Assembly (NCBI GenBank): GCA_947470895.1
Contig: CANIVF010000021.1
Coordinates: 1 to 59,854 of the forward strand
DNA length: 59,854 nt
Direction of reading: 5' to 3'
Source: Bacteroidota bacterium
GTDB lineage: Bacteria; Bacteroidota; Bacteroidia; Cytophagales; Cyclobacteriaceae
How positions within the stretch are numbered: position 1 is the stretch's first letter; each line of letters begins with the position of its first letter. The notes beneath the pieces are model-generated. The model worked only from the letters and a program-made list of their open reading frames with translations. It made no database searches and had not been told where the DNA came from. Below, in pieces: positions 19,926 to 27,200 of the stretch. Position numbers and translations under genes: made by a program.

Positions 19926-20858
19926 ATGATAAAACGCACCTTATACTTCGGCAACCCTGCCTACCTCAGCACTACACTCGATCAACTGATTGTGCGTCTT
20001 CCCGAAATAGAAAAAAATGCTACGGTGCCCGATCACTTCAAGAAGGAAGCCCATGCCACCATTCCGATTGAAGATATTGGGGTGGTCATTTTAGATCATC
20101 AACAAATCACCATCTCGCAAGCTTTGATAGCCAAGTTGCTCACCAACAATGTTGTCTTTATTACCTGCGACAGTACACACCATCCAACCGGCCTGATGCT
20201 AAACCTCGATGGTCACTCGCTGCAAAGCCAGCGCTTTCGGGCGCAACTGGAAGCCACAGAGCCGCTCAAAAAACAATTGTGGCAACAGACTATCAAATAT
20301 AAAATTCAAAATCAGGCGGCCTTGCTTCAGTTGCAAGGTCTGGATATCCAAAACATGTTGCACTGGGCGGATAGTGTAAAGTCGGGTGACCCCGACAATC
20401 TGGAAGGCCGCGCCTCAGCCTGGTATTGGAAAAATCTTTTTGGTGTTGCCTCTGGTTTTATCAGGCACCCTATGGGGGCGCCTCCCAACAATTTGCTCAA
20501 TTATGGCTATGCCATATTGCGCGCCACTACCGCACGTGCTTTGGTGGGTTCTGGTTTGTTGCCTACGCTCGGAATTTTTCATCGCAACCAATACAATGCC
20601 TATTGCCTGGCCGATGATGTGATGGAGCCTTACCGCCCGTTTGTAGACCGGCTGGTGTTGCAGATTTTAAAAGAGGAAGAGCGAGCTGAAGAACTCACAC
20701 CGGCTATTAAGAAAAAACTTCTGGTATTGCCAGCGCTGGATGTGATGATACAAAAAGAAACCAGCCCGCTGATGATTGCACTGCAGCGCACCAGCGCCTC
20801 GATGGCGAAGTGTTTTTTAGGTGAAACGCGAAAAATTATTTATCCGGATATTAATTAA
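19926..20858 (+). CDS. cas1: CRISPR-associated endonuclease Cas1, type II-C
   Basis: The integrase subunit of the Cas1-Cas2 spacer-acquisition complex. The 310-aa protein is full length for type II Cas1 and starts at the family position (KRTLYFGNPAYLS). The metal-binding active site looks intact: Glu in NLEGRASAWYW, His in FHRNQYNAYCLADDVMEP and Asp in the same block. No stop or frameshift is seen, although cas9 upstream is almost gone. A REP-like palindrome begins at its stop codon and separates it from cas2. The amino-acid pattern is Bacteroidota-like. Whether it is expressed or active is unknown. Confidence 0.95.
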   Translation: MIKRTLYFGNPAYLSTTLDQLIVRLPEIEKNATVPDHFKKEAHATIPIEDIGVVILDHQQITISQALIAKLLTNNVVFITCDSTHHPTGLMLNLDGHSLQSQRFRAQLEATEPLKKQLWQQTIKYKIQNQAALLQLQGLDIQNMLHWADSVKSGDPDNLEGRASAWYWKNLFGVASGFIRHPMGAPPNNLLNYGYAILRATTARALVGSGLLPTLGIFHRNQYNAYCLADDVMEPYRPFVDRLVLQILKEEERAEELTPAIKKKLLVLPALDVMIQKETSPLMIALQRTSASMAKCFLGETRKIIYPDIN

Positions 20859-20889
20859 CCCTTCGATCGTTTTAAACGCTCGAAGGGTT
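20857..20889. repeat. REP-like 33-bp palindrome between cas1 and cas2
   Basis: Arm AACCCTTCGA (20857-20866) and TCGAAGGGTT (20880-20889) with an inner CGTTT/AAACG stem form an almost perfect 33-bp palindrome, the same length and ends as the one at 19801-19833. It overlaps the last two bases of the cas1 stop codon and is followed by TTTTAAAAAAA. It may end or attenuate transcription between the two genes. Confidence 0.78.
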
Positions 20890-20920
20890 TTAAAAAAATA
20901 AAAGGTTAAAAAAGGAATGA

Positions 20921-21259
20921 ATGAAAACCGAACGGCTAAACGCCTACCGCATTATGTGGATTATGGTATTATTCGATTTGCCTACCGAAACCAAGAAAGA
21001 CAAAAAGAACTATACAGATTTCCGCAAAAGGATGATGAAAGATGGCTTCACCATGTTTCAGTTCAATGCCTACTTACGCCACTGTGCCAGCCGCGAAAAT
21101 GCCGATGTGCATGTGAAGCGTGTAAAAAACAGCCTGCCACCCAGCGGGCACGTTGGCATTTTAACTATTACCGACAAGCAATTTGGCATGATGCAGATTT
21201 TTTATGGGCAGCAAGAAAAAGAAAAGGCCCCCATTCCACAACAGCTGGAACTGTTTTAG
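20921..21259 (+). CDS. cas2: CRISPR-associated protein Cas2, type II
   Basis: Structural partner of Cas1 in spacer integration. The 112-aa protein has the ferredoxin-like Cas2 opening [15 protein letters not shown] with the conserved Asp after the first strand, the [14 protein letters not shown] helix and the [13 protein letters not shown] strand typical of type II Cas2, and a PQQLELF tail. It is intact. An AAAGGA purine tract 5 nt before the ATG at 20921 is a plausible ribosome-binding site. The 62-nt gap to cas1 holds a REP-like palindrome. A terminator follows its stop. Confidence 0.94.
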   Translation: MKTERLNAYRIMWIMVLFDLPTETKKDKKNYTDFRKRMMKDGFTMFQFNAYLRHCASRENADVHVKRVKNSLPPSGHVGILTITDKQFGMMQIFYGQQEKEKAPIPQQLELF

Positions 21260-21260
21260 G

Positions 21261-21296
21261 CGGGAGCCTTTACTGATAGATTGCTCCTGTTTTTTT
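21261..21296 (+). terminator. Intrinsic terminator after cas2, with an 11-nt anti-repeat-like loop
   Basis: Arms CGGGAGC (21261-21267) and GCTCCTG (21283-21289) pair, with one G-T pair, and are followed by seven T residues. The loop and right arm include TGATAGATTGC (21274-21284), the exact reverse complement of 11 nt of the CRISPR repeat at 21351-21396. It may be a simple cas2 terminator or the eroded end of a tracrRNA. Confidence 0.7.
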
Positions 21297-21350
21297 AATC
21301 CTGATTTTGAAGCTAAAGCACTGTGATAGAAAGCGTTGACCGGGGGTACT

Positions 21351-21396
21351 CTGTTTGCAATCTATCAAAGAACACAATCTGAAAGCAAATCAAAAC
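21351..21396. CRISPR. Single leftover type II-C CRISPR repeat
   Basis: A 46-nt stretch beginning CTGTTTGCAATC and ending GAAAGCAAATCAAAAC. Its reverse complement begins GTTTTGATTTGCTTTC and ends TTGCAAACAG, closely resembling, from memory, the 46-47-nt repeats of Bacteroidota type II-C arrays (GTTGTGATTTGCTTTC...GGAAACAGC). It lies 91 nt after cas2, where the array is expected. No second copy is found between 21260 and 21498, so no spacer can be defined. It is read as the last repeat of an array that has collapsed. Confidence 0.72.
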
Positions 21397-21425
21397 GTTG
21401 ATAACATAGTGCAATTACAAGAGTA

Positions 21426-21495
21426 GTTAGCCATAGCAAAACGATCAGTCCTTTGGAAACGATCTGAAGTTTCATTCATAAACTATGGTGCTAAC
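21426..21495. repeat. Imperfect inverted repeat beyond the CRISPR remnant
   Basis: GTTAGCCATAG (21426-21436) and CTATGGTGCTAAC (21483-21495) pair over 11 bp with a two-base bulge, enclosing 46 nt. It may be a scar or a small miniature element, or a terminator for the convergent amidohydrolase gene. No further function can be read. Confidence 0.45.
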
Positions 21496-21498
21496 AAA

Positions 21499-22779
21499 TT
21501 ATTCATTTTTATAAACCACCCCATCCTTCATCACAAAGGTTACCTTCTCCATGGTTTTGATGTTTTTAGTTGGGTCATCGTTTACCGCCACAAGGTCTGC
21601 TACCTTTCCTGCTTCGATTGAACCAATTTTATCCTCCATACCCAATACGGTAGCGTTAGTCATCGTAGCAATTTGAATGGTTTCCATCACCGGCATGCCT
21701 GCTTCTACCATATAAGCAAACTCACGGGCATTTTCGCCATGAGGAAATACGCCTGCATCGGTGCCAAATGCCATCTTCACTCCGCGTTTATAAGCGAGTG
21801 CAAATGCAGCTTTATCCTGCGGCCCAATCTGCAATGCTTTTGGTGCTACCAACGGATGATAGTATCCAGGGATTTTAGCCAATGCGGAAATGGATTCACC
21901 CGCTGTAATGGTGGCAATGTGATAAGTACCTTTCTGCTTCATCAGGTCTGCCAATTTTTCGGTCATCAACGATCCGTGTTCAATGGTAGTTACTCCTGCT
22001 TCTACCGCGCGTCTTGCGCCTTCTTCGCCAATGGCATGAACAGCCACATGCATTCCATAGTCTTTTGCTGTTTCCACAATGCCTCTCAATTCGTCATCGG
22101 TAAATTGTGGACCCGATGCATCGCGCGCGATACTTAACACACCACCTGTGGCGGTTATCTTTATTAAATCGGCTCCATCTTTATAACGCTGTCGCACGGC
22201 CTTTCTCGCATCTTCTTCACTGTTGATAATTCCTTCTGATGCTGTTGGGTCTGGCAATAATCCTCTTCGTGAGTTGTTCGTGGGATCACCATGACCACCA
22301 GTGGTTGCAATCGTTCTGCCTGAGGTAAAAACTCTGGGGCCAATTACAATACCCTGATTGATGGCATTGCGTAACGAAATGTTCACGCCCGTTCCGCCAA
22401 GATCGCGCACCGTGGTAAACCCTGCCAGCAACGTTCGCTTTGCATACACGGTTGACATGAAGGCAATGTCTGCTTCAGTAGCAGTATATCTTCGCGCTGC
22501 CTGATCCTTACTCGTTTCGCTTTCTAAATGTACGTGCAAGTCAATCCAGCCAGGCATAACAAATTTTCTGGACAAGTCGATGAGCTTATCTTCTTTGGAT
22601 GGTTTTAAAAAACCTTTCGTAATGGATGCTATTTTATTTCCCTCAACAATGATGGTAGACTGAGAAAACACTTCATTGCTTTTTCCATCGATAAGATGGC
22701 CGCAATGTATGATGGTGCGCTGGGCCTGTGTTAAAATTGAAATGACTAACAGAAAAAATAAAATTAGATTTCGTTTCAT
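21499..22779 (-). CDS. Exported metal-dependent amidohydrolase (imidazolonepropionase/Xaa-Pro dipeptidase-like)
   Basis: A 426-aa member of the amidohydrolase superfamily. A signal peptide (RNLILFFLLVISILTQAQ) indicates export. Metal ligands are visible: HxH in DLHVHLE, a Lys in DLIKITATGGV that may be carboxylated, His in VAVHAIGEEG, His in IEHGS and Asp in FGTDAG. Related proteins hydrolyse dipeptides or cyclic amides, but the substrate cannot be told from sequence. The start is set at ATG 22779, where the signal peptide begins; the frame is open to 22836 but would overlap the next gene. It lies 11 nt after the TerB-like gene. Confidence 0.88.
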   Translation of the reverse strand: MKRNLILFFLLVISILTQAQRTIIHCGHLIDGKSNEVFSQSTIIVEGNKIASITKGFLKPSKEDKLIDLSRKFVMPGWIDLHVHLESETSKDQAARRYTATEADIAFMSTVYAKRTLLAGFTTVRDLGGTGVNISLRNAINQGIVIGPRVFTSGRTIATTGGHGDPTNNSRRGLLPDPTASEGIINSEEDARKAVRQRYKDGADLIKITATGGVLSIARDASGPQFTDDELRGIVETAKDYGMHVAVHAIGEEGARRAVEAGVTTIEHGSLMTEKLADLMKQKGTYHIATITAGESISALAKIPGYYHPLVAPKALQIGPQDKAAFALAYKRGVKMAFGTDAGVFPHGENAREFAYMVEAGMPVMETIQIATMTNATVLGMEDKIGSIEAGKVADLVAVNDDPTKNIKTMEKVTFVMKDGVVYKNE

Positions 22780-22789
22780 GTAGAGAAAA

Positions 22790-23191
22790 TTATTTGGACT
22801 TAAAAAAACCATGAGCTTCGCTCTTAAGTGTTTCAAGAATCTGTGTATCGTTTAACGATTCACCTACCTTATCAACGAGTCTGTAAATAAAGGTTTTTTC
22901 AAACCCAAGTCTCTCAACAATATCAGAACAGAATTCAATTTCTTTTAGAAACATTTTATTATCTAACAACATCAACTGCGTCAGCGTCAACGCATAATCA
23001 ATTCGCTGATCGTCATTGAGTTTTTCAGGAATGATTACCGGGTGTTCTTCGTAAAATAATGTCTCCACCGATGATTCCGGATAGCCGTGCGCTTTGCCAA
23101 TGTTTTTGATGAATTGTTTTTCATCCAGTGCCAGGTTGCCATCGGCCATGGCCAGGTTTACCAATAACTTGAGTTGTTCTAATGCGATCAT
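22790..23191 (-). CDS. TerB/DjlA-N-like protein
   Basis: A 133-aa all-helical protein resembling the tellurite-resistance TerB domain, also found as the N-terminal domain of DjlA. The MADGNLALDEKQFI segment near 15-28 is the acidic loop typical of these domains, with a second partial copy (LLDNKMFLKEIEF) near 95-107. Function is not established; relatives are cytosolic and may bind metal. It is immediately upstream of the amidohydrolase and probably co-transcribed. Confidence 0.7.
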   Translation of the reverse strand: MIALEQLKLLVNLAMADGNLALDEKQFIKNIGKAHGYPESSVETLFYEEHPVIIPEKLNDDQRIDYALTLTQLMLLDNKMFLKEIEFCSDIVERLGFEKTFIYRLVDKVGESLNDTQILETLKSEAHGFFKSK

Positions 23192-23262
23192 GCTTTGCTA
23201 TTTAGTGCATCTGTAAATTTAGTTTAAAATCAATACCTTTCCTCTTTGAAAATAATTAAAGA

Positions 23263-23871
23263 ATGAATTTTCTGGCGCACTTATACCTGTCCGGAAATGA
23301 CCCGGAAATCATGGTGGGAAATTTCATTGGCGATTTTGTTCGCGGACGTAATGTGCATGAGCAATTCCAACAAAATATTGCAACCGGCATTGAGCTACAT
23401 CGTGAAATCGATGAATTTACAGACAGTCATTTAGTGGTTCTGGAAAGCAAAAAAAGATTACGACTCAAATACCGACACTACGCTCCGGTGATTGTCGATG
23501 TGTTCTATGATCACTTTCTGGCCATTCATTGGCGATCCTTCCACCCGCTGTCACTTCCTGATTTTGCAACTTATGCCTATTCGGAATTGGAAAGACATGA
23601 GGCCATTCTTCCTGAACGTGTTTTACACATGATGCCTTATATGATTCGTGGCAACTGGTTGGTGAACTATGCTAAAACGGAAGGCATTCATCGGGCACTC
23701 AGTGGCATGTCGCGCAGAACTCCCTATGAATCAAAAATGGACGAAGCCGTTCATGACCTTGAAAAATATTTTCACGAGTTTGAGTCTGAATTCCTTTTGT
23801 TTTTTCCTGAGTTAAAACAAATGAGCGAATCATTTATTAACTCAAAAGGCTTCATGGCCAGGAATCAATGA
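23263..23871 (+). CDS. acpH: Acyl carrier protein phosphodiesterase-like protein
   Basis: A 202-aa protein of the AcpH family (formerly DUF479), which removes 4'-phosphopantetheine from holo-ACP. The MNFLAHLYLSG start, GNFIGDFVRG, GIELHREIDEFTDSH (metal-binding His/Asp, HD-related) and DVFYDHFLA are the family signatures. Length matches the E. coli protein. Activity is inferred from the family; some homologues may act on other phosphopantetheinyl proteins. It is divergent from the TerB-like gene. Confidence 0.87.
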   Translation: MNFLAHLYLSGNDPEIMVGNFIGDFVRGRNVHEQFQQNIATGIELHREIDEFTDSHLVVLESKKRLRLKYRHYAPVIVDVFYDHFLAIHWRSFHPLSLPDFATYAYSELERHEAILPERVLHMMPYMIRGNWLVNYAKTEGIHRALSGMSRRTPYESKMDEAVHDLEKYFHEFESEFLLFFPELKQMSESFINSKGFMARNQ

Positions 23872-24023
23872 TGATGTTCACATGCACTAGGGTAACGCAA
23901 AACACCAACGCAAGAAGTAGAAATTTTCCATTTGTAAATTATTTTCTTGAAAATAGGTAATTCCTATCCTGACGCTTTCAATCTTTGTAGTCAAATCACA
24001 TTAACGACTTTAAAGCGACTGCC

Positions 24024-24389
24024 ATGTTTAACGATCCTGAGCTCAGTGGAAAATATTTAGGTACCATCTCGCAAGATTTCGTAAAAATTTGCGATACGCT
24101 GAGGGAGGCTTCTTATCAGATCAGAACAGCTGGATTCGAATATCCTATTTTTCCAATATCAAAAGAGGAGTTGCCGATCGGTCAGTTATTGATTCCAAAA
24201 GAGCCCACGCAACTACTATGGAATTATCACGCATCTTTTCTCAATGAATTTGTTCAGCGCGAATTGGTGGCTCCTGACAAAGAGGAGGAATTCAAAAAGA
24301 ACTATAAAGATCCTGATGAATTCTGCTGCCTCTTTGTCGTAGATGGCGCCTTTGCCAGCTTCGTTTACATTCCGTTTCCGGAGGATTGA
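24024..24389 (+). CDS. Conserved hypothetical protein
   Basis: A 121-aa cytosolic protein with no signal peptide or membrane segment. It is acidic and contains the block EFCCLFVVDGAFASFVYIPFPED at the C-terminus. It resembles small conserved Bacteroidota proteins, but I do not recognise a named family. A CTTTG element upstream (near 23990) is only a weak -7 match. It ends one base before the stop of the convergent serine hydrolase. Confidence 0.75.
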   Translation: MFNDPELSGKYLGTISQDFVKICDTLREASYQIRTAGFEYPIFPISKEELPIGQLLIPKEPTQLLWNYHASFLNEFVQRELVAPDKEEEFKKNYKDPDEFCCLFVVDGAFASFVYIPFPED

Positions 24390-24390
24390 A

Positions 24391-25671
24391 TTATTTAATG
24401 ATGGCTTGATAAATAAGTGTGCGAAGCTTAGCCTGATCATCAAGATCATTGGTTGGAGTAAGCTGCTTGAAATAAACCACTACTAAATCTTCTTTTGGAT
24501 CAACCCAATACGTGGAACCATAGGCGCCTCCCCAACCGAACTCGCCTACTGAGCCCGGGACACCACGATCGCCAAGATCTTCACAAACTGAAAAGCCAAG
24601 ACCAAAGCCGATACCTGTTCCCCTACTGTAACCAATCGCACCAAGATGACTTACTGTCATTAATTCTACTGTGCTCGGAGCAAGAATACGTGCACCATTG
24701 TAAGTGCCCTTGTTCAACATCATCTGTAGAAACTTAGCATAGTCTGAGGCCGTGGAAAGTAAGCCTGCACCGCCCGAAAAACTTTTGCGTGGACCATTAA
24801 CATAAGCGCCTTGTCCGATCATACCACCTGGATCAGGTGAGCGCTCAAGAGGCTTATCTGCATAGGCCGAATAAACTGCTGCAAGACGATTCACTTTGTT
24901 TTGTGGCAAATAGAAGTGAGTGTCCTTCATGCCTAGCGGAATAAGGATTCTTGATGTGATGAATTCATCCAACGATTTTCCAGAGACCTTTTCAATGATA
25001 GCTCCTAATATGTCGGTGTTATAACCATATACAAATTTCTCACCGGGCTGCGCATCCATCGGAAGTTTGGCCAGCCGTGCAATGGTTGCACCAACAGGCT
25101 CGTTGCGATCGGCAAAATACCAACCTTGTATTCCTGCTTCTTTCCATTTGTCTGCAGCTAAGCCATAACCATAGCCAATGCCAGCGCTATGAGTAAGTAA
25201 ATCGCGAAGTGTAATTTTGCGTTTAGCTTTTATGATATCATAACCTCCACCTTCTCTTGGTTCGGCTACTGTGGTTTCCATAAATTCAGGAATGTATTTT
25301 CCTGCAGGGTCGGAGATCAGCAATTTACCTTCCTCCTGCAAAATCATGATGCCCACACTAATCAATGCTTTTGACTGAGATGCTATTCTAAAAATTGCAT
25401 CATTCTGCATGGAAGTATTTGCTTCGATGTCTCTTTTACCAAACGAATTGAAATAGGCCACCTTGCCGTGCCGTGCCACCAAGACTACACTACCGGACAT
25501 TTTTTTATCGTCAGCATACGCTTGAAAGACACTGGTAAGACGTTGAAGCCTTTCTGATGAAAAGCCTAACTCTTCAGGCTTGCCCGTTGGAAGATCCTGA
25601 GCACAGAGTGATGTAACAAGAACAATAAAAACAAAGAGAATAGAAATTCTGCGGAGGGCTTGGCTGATCAT
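24391..25671 (-). CDS. Exported serine beta-lactamase-like hydrolase/esterase
   Basis: A 426-aa protein of the serine beta-lactamase/penicillin-binding superfamily (class C-like or EstB-like). A signal peptide ends near residue 24 (SLCAQ). The nucleophile motif SxxK is Ser98-Lys101 (SQSK), the YxN-equivalent is in VYGYNTD near 214-220, and a GWGGAYGS block near the C-terminus replaces the KTG motif. Such proteins are more often esterases or D-amino-peptidases than true beta-lactamases, so resistance should not be assumed. It is a single gene, with no AmpR-like neighbour. Confidence 0.88.
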   Translation of the reverse strand: MISQALRRISILFVFIVLVTSLCAQDLPTGKPEELGFSSERLQRLTSVFQAYADDKKMSGSVVLVARHGKVAYFNSFGKRDIEANTSMQNDAIFRIASQSKALISVGIMILQEEGKLLISDPAGKYIPEFMETTVAEPREGGGYDIIKAKRKITLRDLLTHSAGIGYGYGLAADKWKEAGIQGWYFADRNEPVGATIARLAKLPMDAQPGEKFVYGYNTDILGAIIEKVSGKSLDEFITSRILIPLGMKDTHFYLPQNKVNRLAAVYSAYADKPLERSPDPGGMIGQGAYVNGPRKSFSGGAGLLSTASDYAKFLQMMLNKGTYNGARILAPSTVELMTVSHLGAIGYSRGTGIGFGLGFSVCEDLGDRGVPGSVGEFGWGGAYGSTYWVDPKEDLVVVYFKQLTPTNDLDDQAKLRTLIYQAIIK

Positions 25672-25827
25672 AGGATGAGAGTTTAGACTTTCAAATTAAA
25701 AATAATTAGTAATATATTAAGTTACTTACGAATATTCCTTTAGAAGAAACCTTTAACAAAGAGACTGACGCAATAAAAAACTGTAATGAAGGCTTATCAA
25801 CTTCCTTTTCTGGCTGCTTCAGTGGTA

Positions 25828-26943
25828 TCAATCTTTAGAAATAAACTTATACATGATTGGCAATGGGTCTTTCAAAACAAATTTTAGAGGTGTATTATTA
25901 ATTATAAATCCGGGTTTTAATAAAACACTTTTCTCACGTCTTATCATGAGAAGCAGCCCTTTTAAATTTATGTATTTCATAAACTCGTATTCAGGTCTTT
26001 CGAATTTCTCATCCATACTTGCAAGACAGTATAAATGAGGAAAATTTACACCAGCAAGTAGTGATGCATTTAATGACATCCAAAATCTGGGATTCATTTC
26101 AATTACTTTAAACTGCTTATCATTTTTATCATATCTCATATCAATATGAGCAACACCAGACCAATTCAGAGATTTCATTAAACTTTCTACCACACGATAT
26201 AATTCTGGCTCATAAAGAAAATCCACTCCGATTTGTGGTGCGAATTCGTTTTTACCAATCATATTCCCTTTTTGGATGGTGAAGGCTAAAATGTTTCCCT
26301 CCTTACATAAAACACTGCAGTCGATATCATAACCATCAATATACTCCTGAAAAAGATTTGCATAATTGAACCCGTGCTTATCAAAATGATCATAAATATC
26401 TTGTTTAGCCTTAAACACATGTATTCCATAACCACCACCAAATCCCTCCAGTGGTTTGATCAGTACAGGAAAATTTAAAACATCAATTTTGTCAAGCTGC
26501 TTTTGGGACTCAACCATGATGCTTTTGGGATTTGGGATATTGTTCGAATCTAAATGACGGGATAAAAGTCCCTTATTGATGGCAGAATCGAAACTGCTTA
26601 ATGAAGGTAATACACCTAATCTGTCTTTATATAAAACCCTATCACGATGTTTGATGAGTGCTCTGATACCGACTTCAAATATTGGCATAACAACGTCAAT
26701 ATCATGCTTTTCAATTTCTTTATTGATGTTAGCAATCCAATCTAAATCAGAATCAGTTTTGGCGTAATAAGAAAATTTGTGAACATATCTTGAATATCGC
26801 ATAGCGTTATTCTTTTTATTAGACATCACATACGTTTTGATCTCCCGTATTTGAGAAAAGCAGTTAATCACATACCTTAAAATATGGCTTTCTCCATCGG
26901 GTATTAAAACAGATACGCTTCTGTTTGTATTTTTCTCTTTCAT
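25828..26943 (-). CDS. ATP-grasp ligase, substrate unknown
   Basis: An ATP-grasp protein of about 371 aa. Features are an N-terminal Rossmann-like part (SVLIPDGESHILRYVI), a central FPVLIKPLEGFGGGYGIHVF glycine-rich loop with the ATP-binding Lys, and the VIEMNPRFWMSLNASLLAG magnesium-binding motif. It most resembles carbamoyl-phosphate-synthase-like or carboxylate-amine ligases in small-molecule or surface-polysaccharide pathways. No peptide or NRPS neighbours give the substrate. The ATG at 26943 (KEKNTNRSV next) is preferred over 26979 because the conserved strand starts just after it. The coding sequence looks AT-rich compared with its neighbours, which may indicate transfer. Confidence 0.82.
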   Translation of the reverse strand: MKEKNTNRSVSVLIPDGESHILRYVINCFSQIREIKTYVMSNKKNNAMRYSRYVHKFSYYAKTDSDLDWIANINKEIEKHDIDVVMPIFEVGIRALIKHRDRVLYKDRLGVLPSLSSFDSAINKGLLSRHLDSNNIPNPKSIMVESQKQLDKIDVLNFPVLIKPLEGFGGGYGIHVFKAKQDIYDHFDKHGFNYANLFQEYIDGYDIDCSVLCKEGNILAFTIQKGNMIGKNEFAPQIGVDFLYEPELYRVVESLMKSLNWSGVAHIDMRYDKNDKQFKVIEMNPRFWMSLNASLLAGVNFPHLYCLASMDEKFERPEYEFMKYINLKGLLLMIRREKSVLLKPGFIINNTPLKFVLKDPLPIMYKFISKD

Positions 26944-27200
26944 AGATAAATCTGTTTTGTATTCTATGATTTTTAGCAAAGAATCATTCTAAGATAAACT
27001 CATATTCACTTAAAATTCTAATCACGCGAGGTAAATGAATTCCGCGTGTATCGCCTTTTACGATCATCACTTTCGCTCTGAATTAATCAGAATATTTAAA
27101 TGTATCCTATATTAAGAATGATTGAAACAATTTCAAAATTCCAAAAAATGCCAATCAGGTAAAAATCAGGCCTCTTGAATAGAACTAAAGCTTGCTGTGG
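26944..27200. other. 257-nt gap between the ATP-grasp gene and thiL
   Basis: No known gene. On the minus strand 26984-27067 encodes a possible 27-residue peptide (MIVKGDTRGIHLPRV... to EFILE) ending 41 nt before the ATP-grasp start; it may be a leader peptide or chance. Perfect 6-bp arms CACGCG/CGCGTG (27023-27028, 27043-27048) lie inside it. No riboswitch is recognised. Confidence 0.3.

Noticed and set aside
20917-21276. A longer frame starting four bases before cas2
   Set aside because: It is out of frame with the clear Cas2 sequence, which begins at the ATG at 20921.
24391-25671. Beta-lactam resistance gene
   Set aside because: The SxxK fold is present but the third motif is not the KTG of true beta-lactamases; esterase or peptidase activity is more likely.
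27001-27200. Riboswitch upstream of the ATP-grasp gene or linked to thiL
   Set aside because: No TPP or other riboswitch core sequences are found; only a 6-bp dyad is present.
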